From NCBI GenBank assembly GCA_031213475.1, contig JARUPZ010000005.1, forward strand, positions 12,719,260 to 12,783,259: 64,000 nt of DNA, read 5' to 3'. This document shows positions 25,801-37,800 of this stretch, in pieces; positions within the stretch are counted from its first letter, which is position 1, and each line of letters begins with the position of its first letter. This DNA is from Nereocystis luetkeana (lineage: Eukaryota; Sar; Phaeophyceae; Laminariales; Laminariaceae). The notes beneath the pieces were generated by a model that saw nothing but the letters and a program-made list of their open reading frames with translations, did not search any database and was not told the origin of the DNA. A program made the translations under genes and the position numbers.

Positions 25801-28800
25801 GAGGAAGCAAAGGCGGAAACTCTGGCGTCGTGGCAGGAGAGCGACGCCGCGTGAGAGCTATTCCGCACGGACCCAAGCAACATCAACCTTGCGAAATCCC
25901 TGAACGCAGCTGAACAGCACACCTATAGCGCATGAAGATCGAGGCTGTGTACAGATGGTTCGAGAGAGTCGTCAGTCAACATAAGGGATGCATCACAGAT
26001 GATAACCAATCTGGTTTCTTCAAGCACTTCAAGCGGATAGATTTCGAGAGGAATCAATCGTGCAGCTCTCAATACATGAAGGACGCAGAGGGAAGTTTGC
26101 TTCGTGGCATCGGGCTGATTCGCGATCGATGGATATAGTAGTTCACCTCTTCGCTCAACACGAAGTCGCGAACGCTCGGCCCGAGTATTGTCGAAGAGCT
26201 AAAGGTATGGTCCCGGGGCACAGTTCTTGATGATTGGCCTTCGACCTTTGAGGTGGAGGAAACTATCGCAAGCGTGTCAAACCGAAAGTTTGTTGGACCC
26301 AATGAATGTCTCGCTGAACTGTTATAACTCGCATCTAGTGGAGACCGTGAAGGAAACCACCGTATACTCGAACAGGTTCGCGCCATTGTGGTCGATATGG
26401 GGCGGGGTCGTCGCAGAGGAAAAGAGAGGGTGCCACGATCATAATGCTGCACAAAAAAAAGGGCCGGACCGAGTGCGGTAACTATCGAGGGATCTCGCTC
26501 GTGGCACACGCGGCAAAGGTCATCCTCAACCTAATCGCCAATCGCCTCAGCAATTACTGAGAACCGGAGAATATATTACCTAGGGAGCCGTGCGTCTTCG
26601 GACCGAAAGGGTCGACCATTGACACGATCTTCGTGTTTGAACGACTCGAAAATTGAATACCAAGAAGAGCACCGCTCTTTACCTGTCAATCGTTGACCTC
26701 CCCAAGGTATGCGATTCAGCCAACCGGGCTGTCGTATGGAGCGTGTTCGCTCAGGGCGGCGACCCACGAATGATGCTCGCGGCTATCCGCCACTTCCAGA
26801 ATGGAATGCGTGAGCGAATCCGAACGGACGATGGGAGATATTCCGAGTGCTTCAGCGTGAGGCGGGCTCCTACGGCAAGGACGTGTGTTCGCACCATTGT
26901 TGTTCAACATGTGCTATACTGCCGTACTGCGTCTGGCGGTCGAGCGGCTCAGCGTTAATGCGGATGTGGTGAAACATATGTAGTAAATCAGAACGAGAGG
27001 GAGGAGATAAGCGAGGGGGGCGAAAAAATGGCGCGATCAACCTCGGCAGACTGTGGCAGAGCCGCAACCGAATTGGGGAATGATGTATGCAGATGATGCC
27101 GGCAGATCAAGAAACTTGTTTGCGAAGATGATGTTCGGATTGATGGTTTCGGAAGCTAAGACGGAGAATGATAGTGAAACCGAGGCTGTCTGTCAGGTAT
27201 ACATACAAACCATGAAGGTTGTGTACTTTGGTACAACGGAGTGCCAGCACACCGAGCGTACTGCTGTAATCTTCCGACGCGTGCTGCTCGCCAGCCTACT
27301 CTTCACACAGAAAGGTTTTCCACTCTATGAACAGCCCACCGCACTGCTACGGTTCAAAGAGCTGATGCTCAAAGCCGAAGTAGTGAAGACCATGCCAGGG
27401 GGGGGTGTCACGTGGAACGCCACCGTGGCCCATCTCGTGATATTGCGGACAGCTCACCACGGACTGTTACTCCGCTGCGTCGGTTGAAAGAGAACACCCT
27501 GCGACGGCTAACATATGCTTTCATACGCAGAACTCCTGGCGAACATTGCCTGCGAGGAAGTCGATACGACGGTACGATAGCGGAGGATACTTTTCGCGGA
27601 GTTTGTGACTAGTATGTGTAACGAGAGGCCACCCCAACGAGGAAGGTTTGGGCAACTGGAGGGAGGAAGGGGTTACTTGGGAGGGCAAGAGCAGCACTGG
27701 ATGGGTTATCTCGCACGCGATCTGTCGCTGTTGAACTTGTCCATCGAAGAGAAGCATGGAGGCTGACAGCGAACAGATCGGGCAAGTGGCTCAGACTTGT
27801 TGTCGAAGCGGCAGATCAGTACATGAAGCGCTGGGTTGTCGAGGAGACGGAAATTGTACCAAACCGATGAGCGCTTGAAGTATTATATACGCAGCAACAT
27901 AATCAAGCTACCGTTGGGGCCGGCGGGGGGGGGAGGGGGGGGAGAGGAGCCGCGTTAGAGGAGGCGTGACAACAGCAGTAAGGCTGGTGACAGAAGTGAA
28001 GGCACCCGCCGAAACTTGGCACTGGCCGTCTTCCTGAGACGCCCAGTGACTACGGCCTATTGCTGTGTTGCAACCCCTGTTTAATTAATATATTTGATGT
28101 TTTTTTTCGTTATGTCGTCCTATCCCTTGCCAAGTCAACAGTACCAGCCCCTCCTACCCTGCCGTTCTGTGTCGGCTGTCGCCCTATTTTTTTGGTTGTG
28201 GGACCCTTTGCTATTCTTCCCGCTTCGGATTCGTTCTTAGCCCCTCCTTGGGTGCGTCTGTCGCTGTCGTCTTATTGTCGGTTGTGTCGTCTTCGACCCA
28301 CTAACTGGACATAGGACTTCTCACTTTTTTTTACTCTTAGCTCTTTTTCTTCACCCCCTCTTTGGATTTTTGCCTTCCACATGATCTTCGTGTGACGTCC
28401 TTAGGATGGTCCACCACATGGATATTCATAGGATCGACCGTACCAGCAAACGTCAACCCTATCCGCGGGACTCGACTTGTGCCCTGAGCGCATGTTTGCC
28501 TCGTTTTTCTTTTTTATAGTGTTTTCTCCGTACTTAATTATATGTTATTATATTTGTTTTCCCTTTATTGTATATCTTTCGAATTGCATTATCATTATCG
28601 TTTCCTGAGTCGAGGGAGAGAGAGGTTCCTCCCCTCGGCCAGACACCTGTATCGCAGCTTCCTGCAATACCCTGGATATCTCGACCACCCTAATTCTACG
28701 TCTCTCTCTCCCTCCTATTATACCGGCCGGGTTCCTAACTAGTACGGCTTACAGTTGTCTCGGATGACCAAGCCTCCGAATGGTACGGTACCATTCGACT

Positions 28801-31800
28801 CCTACTCGTGCCCCCCCCCCCCCCCCCCTTCGAAAGAAAAAATAGGGGGGGGTGGGGCGGCGAAAATTCAGGCACAACTTCCTGGCTTGGATCCACAACC
28901 AGCGATTACCTCACGTCTGCCCGTGCTCGTCACAGGACCTCGTGCTTGCTCGGGCCCGGCGTGGGGATGCTGACCTACGCTCGGTGCTCTGCTTGGAAGG
29001 ACTGCGTGCGCGGTCTTCCCTTCCAACCAAACTTGTACTATCCCAGTTCCCGATACAGGCATGCCACATTCTCTCTACCAATAAACCCTGCTTTGTCCGT
29101 TACTTCGTTTGCGGAGGCCGTTGCCTCGTCTACGGACAAATCTACCCTTTATTGTATATCTTTCGAATTGCATTATCATTATCGTTTCCTGAGTCGAGGG
29201 AGAGAGAGGTTCCTCCCCTCGGCCAGACACCTGTATCGCAGCTTCCTGCAATACCCTGGATATCTCGACCACCCTAATTCTACGTCTCTCTCTCCCTCCT
29301 ATTATACCGGCCGGGTTCCTAACTAGTACGGCTTACAGTTGTCTCGGATGACCAAGCCTCCGAATGGTACGGTACCATTCGACTCCTCCAACACCGAGGT
29401 GATGTGAGGCTACTGTTTGCCGTACTCATAGTTACTTCGTACCCCACGCCGTTCCTTCCCCCGGCTGTCTCTCCCTTGCCACCTTTGCCCTCGCCAGCTT
29501 ACATGACACCCTCGTGGAATCTTCTATGTTATTACGCGTGTACGCCTTGTACGCGTCCGACCTCCACCTCCCTTCTCTCTGGATAACTCGTTCCGCTATG
29601 TCACCCCCCGCCGCGAGCGTGGTCGCGGCCCCTATACGCAACGAGTGCAAGGCGAACTCGTCGGGATTCCGACCAGACTTCGCCACCACCTCTTTGATTG
29701 CTCTAAGAGCCCGGCCATACCTTACCACTCTTACGGCCTTGCCACACCGATACGAGGAAAGGGGGGCACGGTCGGGCAAACCAGGGAAGCATGACATCAA
29801 CTCCAACATAAGGGCAACGGCCCCGCCGTCTGCCCTAAAGGACGACCGTGGCCCGCGAACCTCACTTCGGGTCCGCGCGCGCACACTGCCCGTCTGTTCC
29901 TGATCCCCCTTATGCCCCTTAAACCGCACTTCTACCCTGTCCGGTTCCTGCGCTCGCCTCTCTCCCAACTGAGTGCCCTCGGCGAAAAACGCCACGTCCC
30001 CCCGCGTCAGGCAGTGCACCGGGTGCACCGCCCCCGAATCCGCGGCAAACATTTCGTCCGAACGCGTCAACAGGAAGTAACTCAGACACAGACACAACCA
30101 CAACACTTTCCCCTCGGGGCCCCACGTGGGGATGAGGGTTTCCCCCGCAAGCAGCATGCCGAACGACACCGGTAAACGGACGCGGCGCGGCGTCCCTGCC
30201 GTCACGTGGGCCCGTGCAATACCCCTGAGTGCACACTGGACTACGGGAGCCGTGACCGGCAGCTCCACTCCAACCTTCAATCGATGGAAATACTGCACCG
30301 CCGCAAATTTTCCCGCTATCGTATTCGCCAAGTTACCTTCCGACGCGCAACACCACGATGCGAACTCGATCAACGCCCAGGCCTTCAGACTCTCCGACTC
30401 GTTCGCCGCCAAAAACTCCTGACAACCCATCAACCTGCGAAACGTACTCCAAGATCGGCGACCAGACTCGTACGTACGCCTAGTCGAGCTCGCAACTGAG
30501 CCCCCGACGTACTGGAGGCCAAGATGTCGGTACAGAGATCCGCCCCCGCCTCCCCCAGGCGCTGCTCCTGCCAATTGGTGTCGGGACGCAGCGCGTGGAG
30601 GCGGGGAGCGATGGTGGGACGATCCCACCGTGAAACACCATCCGCCAAAACATTCGCCACGCCGCGCACATGTTTGGCTCTAAAACACCATCCGCTGCGC
30701 ATTTCAAGGCAGCCGAGTATCCGCATTAGTGCGCCCGCTCGCGGCTCGCGCCCCCCCCGACATCGACTAACCCAGTGGATGGCCGACATATTGTCGCCCC
30801 GCATTAGGATACTCTCGCCGACGTATTGGGGCGCCGTCTGGGCCGCTACCGTAAACGCCCATGCCGTAACTACCATGGCCAGCAACTCCAACACGTTAAT
30901 AGACAGGTCATCCCTCCCCTGACCTTGCGACCGGAGGCGGTCCTGGGTATCGTCGTCGAAATCCCACCGCCACCACCGCCCGGTCTCCAAACAAAAACCC
31001 CCCATCGCGTCCCCGGAGGCGTCGCTGATAAGCGTACGCGAATGGGGCTGCAGATAAAAACTCAACAGTGGGGCGGAAAACGTGCCGCCCCCCCCCGGGC
31101 CCCTCGCTTTTTGTACCATCAACCGCCAAAACGAAAGGTCGTCGTGGAACTCGGCCCCAAGGCGGACGTGTGAACGGCTCGTCGGCGACCGCTCGCCCCC
31201 CCCCAGGCCCCGTACTTTCTCGTGCCAGGCCTGTACGGGGAGCATGCCTAACTGATTAAGCATGCGCCGCACGAAAAACTTGCCCGGTCGCACGACTTCG
31301 CATACGTGCATAAGTTTCCCCATCAACGACCGTAACTCGGATTCCCGCGCGCTACGGCGGTTGCTCGGCCACTCCGCGAGCCGCTCACGGAGCTGGTCAA
31401 GTTTCCCCTGCGGCAAAGAAATCGTCATCGTTACTGTATCGAGCTCCCATCCTAATACCTCGAGCCGCGTGTGCCACGAGGACACCTTCGCCGGTGCTAA
31501 CAGGGGCGGGTCACCCGCTCGTCGTTCACCTAGGAGGCGTCCGTGATCGGATCCCATACTTTGGGACGCCCGCACGCACCGGTCCCCTACAGGGGAACAC
31601 TGTGGCTCTACCAAGACGGCGTCATCTACGTACATTCGAGTAAAGAACGGCTTGGCCGCCCCCCCCCCGTCCCCCGGGGGTACCAGGTACCCCGGGGGTA
31701 AGCGGACGGGGCATTCTCCGGCGGCAGGCTCGCTCATGGTGACGTGACTCGTGACCGCCTGACCAAAGGGAGTGACCACCGCGTTCTGGAATGTTGTGTG

Positions 31801-34800
31801 GACGTGCGCGTGTTCGAGGGCGGCCGAAAACAAACACCAGAATCCCGGACTATTCCGCCACCCAAACTGAAGACGCCGGTCGACTACGACCAGGTCGCGG
31901 AAGGCGTACCCGAACAGGGGGCACTGTGCCCATTCCACAGGGATCTGGCGGAAGGCGTCCTTCACGTCCATCTTACTCAGCAAGATGCGGGTGAGTGGGG
32001 CCGACGGGCGACGCAAGTGTAAAATACGCCAAATAATACCACGTAGTACGTGGCCCAGTTTACAGGGGGGGGCGGACGAAAAATCTGTTCCGGAGTTGAC
32101 GCTCGGTACAGATGTCTCAAAGGTAAGATCGTGAATGATTCGGATCTTCGCGGGAGACACCGTCACCCCTAGAGGTGACAGACGGAGACCGGGGATACGC
32201 TCTACCGTGTCCCGCGGGAAGACGAATGCCCGCCCAAGCCTCACGTCTTCCGCTATTTTACACAGTATGTTACCCTCGTACGGGACGATCGATCTATGAT
32301 TACCATACTGCAGGGCGGCACCCAAATCCCCGACGCCGTTGACCACAACCGGCACCCCGTGCGTGATTATTCTCACCAACAGGTCAATCTGCGGAAAACG
32401 CTTAGTATACCCAAACCAGGCCGACACCCGACCTGCCTGTACGCGGGGGACGTGTAGCAAGTTTTCGAGGGCCCGCATGCACGCGAATTCCCCCCCGTGG
32501 ACCGACAAAAAATGGGAATAGTGGCTCGCTACGCGCTCAAGCGCCTGTTCTACCCCCCCGGTTCCGGCCACTGCCCTCAGTTCATGTACCGACTCAACGC
32601 ACGCGCGGCCAAGGGCCAGCCCACCTGCCGCTGGCCCCGTCGTCATGTGACGAGGCCCGTCTCCCTATCCGCGCCCGGGCGCCGCTGCCCCCGAGGCGGC
32701 CCCGCCCCGGGCGGCGGTACCCCCCCCCCCCGCTGTTCCTGGAGGCGCTGGCGGCCCCGTTCGGTTTGGGGCGGCCCTCTCGTCCACGCCCGCCCGATGG
32801 CGGGCCGCCGCCTCCGCCGGCGCCGCTGCTGTCGTTGTGTGCACTTCCACCGGCCCCGCCGCGGCCGTTGCTCGCCCGGTACTTCTTGTGGGCGGGGTGA
32901 GCGTACACACACTTTTCGCCGAACCGGCACCCGCGTGCCTCTTCCCACGCGAAGCAGTCGCCGAACCGGCTGCCCCCCCCCGAGATCTGGCGGTCGCGCT
33001 TCTCCGCGCGTCCCGCGGCTGGCTTCGGGGAGAGCCCCGCGCCTAGGAGCCCCCCTCCCCGTATGTAGTTGGTTAGGGCTGGCCACGTCGGGTACACCAC
33101 GCCCGGCATGTTCTCGATCATCGGGGGTGGACCCTTTGCGACGTCCACCGCTGCGGAGAACAGGCGCTGGCAGTATTCCTTCATATCAGCGTCGATCAAG
33201 GTGGCCATGACCGCCTTGTTCTCCGGTATGACAGCCTTGGGCCGGTGCTTCCGGCAGTGGATCCGGAGATCGGAAAGACCCCGCCGTAGTCCGTCCTCCA
33301 GCGTGCTGAGCCTGTCCCCGCCGTCCTCCGAGACCACCCCGTTCCCCATGACCGCCATGATGGCCTCCACCATGATTTCCAGCTGCTCCGGCAGGAACAT
33401 GGCCGCCGCCAGCCGAGCGGTGTCGTCCTCGGCCATATACGCTCCGACCCGGAACCCGGTGAAAGTGTTCAGCTGGGCGGTCGTCTCGTCCGACGCGAGC
33501 GCCACATCCCCCAGTAATGCCTGCATCTCTGCCCGTTTCAGGTTGTACACCGCCGGTTTTTCCCCGGTGGTGATCCACATCTTCCGGACGCCGAGGATAC
33601 GCCACGCCGCGAAAAACTCCTTGTCCTCGGCTCGTCGCCCCGGTGCGATAGACCCGTCCCCGTAGGCCCCCGGCTGCTGGGACCCCGCGATGGAGAGCTG
33701 CATCTGCTCGCACATGGCGGCCACAGCTCCCCGGTCCTCGGTCAGAGCGGCGACCTCCTCCTGCGTCGCGGAGAGTTGCTCACGGATTGCCCGGATGTCC
33801 TCCCGTATCTCGCCGATCGCCGCCACCAGCGCGTCCGAGTCGCGCTCCGTTTGGAGCTGGCGGATAAGCTCGGCCAGCGACGCGAGTGACACTCGCGCCG
33901 AGGGCGCCGGTGTCGCCGCCCCGCCCCTCGCGGCCGGGGCGTTTCCGTCCCGGTCCGTTGCCCTCGGTCCCCGCCTACCGCCATTCCGCGTTGCCGACGG
34001 CATCTGGTTGCGTCGCTGCGCATACGGGAGAGCGCGGCGGGAGGTTGGTAGGGGGGGGGGGGGGGGGGGGGGGGGTTATGGGGTGAAGATATATTCCTCC
34101 CCTTTTCGCGCCTTCCCTGCACTCATACGTACGTGTAGCTTCTTCCACCCGCCCCTGGCGGGTGACTCAGAGCCCGAGGGCGCCAGCCCCGCATCCCGAG
34201 CGACAAACGAACAAACAAACAACGTGGGGACGGTGGGGGGGGCTTCCCAGCGCGATGCTCTTCCCCCCCCCCATGTTCACCGCCTCTGATTTGAGATAGT
34301 TGCTTCTGCGAATACCACCGCCCTGTCCAAAACGTGCTTATCAGACGGGGCGCACGACTCACGCCGGACGGCGTGGGCCGTGCGTCCCGCGACGAGGGAT
34401 ACTCCCCCCGCCCAACACGAATTCTGGAAACAGGGCCACCGGCAGCAGGGCAGTTACCTCACCCGGCGTTGTTTGACTATGTCTGTCTCAATCCGTGTCT
34501 ACGTCACTCGCTCGGTTCTCTCTCTTTTCTTGTTTTCTCTTTTTTTTCTCTCTCTCCTTTTTTTTTCCTCTCTCTCCTGTGTTTTTTTTCCTTCTCTCTC
34601 CTTTTCTTTCTTTCTCCTTTGTTTTTTTTCCGTTTTTCTCTTACCGCGACCAGTGCCAGGCGCGTGATTGGTTTGCTCCTTCTTGGGGAAAAAAAAATAC
34701 AATAAAATAAATGGACGCCGAATAAGTAGCGCTCCCCGGAAAGGAGGGAGAAACAAACCAACTGGGCAAATGGGAGAATCCAGGCTTCCAGCCCCCCCGG

Positions 34801-37800
34801 TTCTTCGTGCCCTCTTCTTGTTTTTTTTTTTTCTCGCTCTCGCTGTCTGTCTTTCCTTACTCTCTTTGTGTCGACCCATGTGGTCGTTCCGAAATAATTC
34901 CCTCGTGCCTTTCCCCCTGGGTGGGCCCGCCCTGCTTCGACAGCGAGCCCGCCCCTTTTCGTCTCCTCGGTTGTGTGTGTGTATTTTTCTCTCTCACTAA
35001 TATCAGGCCGAGAAATTGTAACCGGACTGTGCCTCCGCACCCCACCGCACCGTGTCGTGCGTTCGTCCACATGTTTGCCTCCCGCACAGTAGTTCTGTCT
35101 CCACAGCTGCCCCAGGATTGACACGAGGCTATTTTTTCTCTTTCTCTTCTCAGGCCCCCCCACCGTGTCGGTCGTGCGTCGATTTGTTTTCGTCGCGCAC
35201 AGCAGCACTGTCTCCACAGCGCACCGACTCCAATTATTGTTATAGTGGCCCCGGCCGGCCCCCCCGTTTCGGTCGTGCGTGGATAGGCCTCTTCGCGCGC
35301 AGCGGTACTGTCCCCACCACGACCGACTCAAGTTATTGTTATTATTATGATTGTCCTAGTGGTCAAGACCTGGCATGTGTTTCCTTTCGTTTCATTATTC
35401 TCAGGCCGAAAACTTGTAACCGGACTGTGTCTCCCCACCCAACACCGCTGTGTCGGGCAGTCGTCCAACCTGTTTTTCTCACACGCGGCAGTTCTGTCTC
35501 CACAGCTGCCCGAGTATTGACATCGGGCTGTTTTTTTTTCTCCTTCTCTCTCTCTTTTTCTCTTTCACAGCCCACGCCACCTTGTCGGCCGTGCGTCGAG
35601 ATGTTTTTCTCGCGCACAGCAGCCCTGTCTCCACAGCGCGCCGACTCTACTTGTGGTTATAGCGGCCACGGCCCGCGACTCGTGTCGGTCCTGCGTAGCT
35701 ATGCTTCCTCGAACACAGCAGTGCTGTCTCTACAGCGGACCGGCTCCAATTGTTATTATTGTTATGTAGTCCATACCTGGCCTGTCTGTTCGTATTCTGT
35801 TTTTTTTTTTCTCTCTCTCTTCATTCGGGACGGGCCAAGATTTCTTTGCCCTCTCGCTTTCTTTCTTTCGTCCCCGTCACCCCACATACTTCCATCGCCC
35901 GCCGCAGCACTGTCTCCACAGCGCCCTACGCCGGTTATAGTATGTCTCCACGGCGCGCCGCCGCACTGTCTCCACAGCTCACCGGCGCTAGTTATCATAG
36001 TGGCTAATACTGCGCCATGATTCTATGAGTATCGAACCCCGGGCTTGCAACCAGACTGTCTCCACAGCGGCCCGCACCCCCCTGTCAGTCGTGCGTCGAT
36101 ATTTCTGTTTTTCGCGCGCACGGCAGTACTGTCTCCACAGCGCACCGACCCACGTGATGCGGGCGACCGATTGTTGTTATGTTATTAGTAGTATTACTAC
36201 TATGTCCTTCCTGCCTTTCGATAATGTGCAGTCTGATCGGCACCATTGAGCACGCCTCGCCTTCCTGCCTTCTCATTGTTATTGTATCTGCCACCACCGG
36301 CGCCACAACGCGTCCGCCCGCTGCCGCGTTCAGGGATGTATGTCCTATCAAAGGCGTGTTTTGCGGTTGTGCATGCATGCATCTCGAGGCCTACCCTCGT
36401 CTCCCGTTGTTGCGAATAGCGTCTTTGTTCTCATCGTCTCTTCGCCTATCGTTAGATAGCACCTTATCGCCAGTCAACCATCTCTACACACGCGAACATA
36501 CCGTGTGGTTCTCCAGCCCTCGCAGCAGATCCCTGCTCGCCAAGTCGCGTCCGCTCGTCCCCGCGCTCGGTTCGTGGTCCCAGCGGGCCGGAGTCGAGAC
36601 GGGAGGGAAAATTCAGGCACAACTTCCTGGCTTGGATCCACAACCAGCGATTACCTCACGTCTGCCCGTGCTCGTCACAGGACCTCGTGCTTGCTCGGGC
36701 CCGGCGTGGGGATGCTGACCTACGCTCGGTGCTCTGCTTGGAAGGACTGCGTGCGCGGTCTTCCCTTCCAACCAAACTTGTACTATCCCAGTTCCCGATA
36801 CAGGCATGCCACATTCTCTCTACCAATAAACCCTGCTTTGTCCGTTACTTCGTTTGCGGAGGCCGTTGCCTCGTCTACGGACAAATCTACCCTAGTTCTT
36901 CTTCGTGCTTTTTTCTTCTCTTTTCCTTCTCTTTTTTTTTCAGGTGTACATATAGTACCGTGGTTATGTTGATGGTGTGAATTAGGAGCAAGTGATATGG
37001 GATGGTGTACCACAGCTCGTAAAACCCGTTTCCCTTTCTGACTGGTATCATACTGCTACTGCCGTGCGCACTATTTCGTGCTTGTTTGTTTTCTCCCATT
37101 CTGGTACCCCTTGTTATGGCCTGTTTTGCGACCATAGGCAGCATTTCAGGGAAGGGGGCTAATGTGATAACATTATCACACATATATACATATGCATATA
37201 TATATTATATATATACCAGTATCACCCAATACCTGACTTTGCGAAGAGTCGAAAGCTTGATCCGACGAACGACTGCATGCCATAGCCATGTCATCAAAAT
37301 GGCAACAATTCCTGAACAAAAAATAGGATATATTCTAACGATATAGGGTACTGTAGTAGTTCCTCAGCCAAGTATTTCACCGTGGGTCAGAACAGGTTTA
37401 GTCAAACTTAATACATCATCCACATTACGCGGTCATGCCCGTCGTTCGCGGCGGTGTTGTGGCTTCCTCGTGCTGCCTGCTGCACGCCCCTGGGATTTAA
37501 TTGGCGTATGGGCTGCTTGCTTGCCGCTCGAACTTTCGCACAGATACCCATATCTTCTTCCCAACGTGTTTGTGGCTGGAATGGCACTGCTGTCGTTACT
37601 GCTGGTGCACCTCTTCCTTGAGGGTCCTGGGCTTGCCGAGGGCAAGAACCCAACGTGAGTATCTGCGAGGACGTGTTTCTGGTGGCGTGGGCGGTAGCTC
37701 GGCTAGGCTCAATGTACATACTAGCTTCGCTCGAGGTGTATTTCGTTGATGTCTGACGGATGGATTACATAGTGCCTTCTCGTCGTGCGATTCGCTTAGA

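Larger units (their letters stand above)
24681..27890 (+). mobile_element. Non-LTR retrotransposon (RTE-like LINE), decayed
   Basis: An apurinic-endonuclease-like frame is followed by reverse-transcriptase pieces and the C-terminal segment usual in this LINE group ([15 protein letters not shown] near 27445). Later frames read [20 protein letters not shown] near 27680, a region that closes such proteins. Many stops and shifts show an old copy. It lies in MFS intron 4. Ends were judged from coding similarity only; no poly(A) or target duplication was seen. Confidence 0.85.
28561..36893 (-). mobile_element. PAT/Ngaro-type tyrosine-recombinase retrotransposon, complete
   Basis: On the minus strand the order is A1 (36893-36607), leader, gag, RT/RNase H, tyrosine recombinase, B1 (29387-29145), A2 (29148-28862), spacer, B2 (28803-28561). 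This A1-genes-B1-A2-B2 arrangement is the split-direct-repeat structure known for PAT and Ngaro elements, which move through a circular DNA joined by a tyrosine recombinase. Both A copies are 287 bp and both B copies 243 bp and read as identical. CCCT is shared at both ends and at the B1/A2 junction, as expected if a circle junction is resolved there. All three genes are open and carry catalytic residues, so the copy looks recent and possibly active. It sits in MFS intron 4. Confidence 0.92.

Noticed and set aside
34334..35331. Phe/Leu/Ser-rich or Lys/Arg/Glu-rich frames upstream of gag
   Set aside because: Translations of long pyrimidine tracts in the retrotransposon leader, not proteins.
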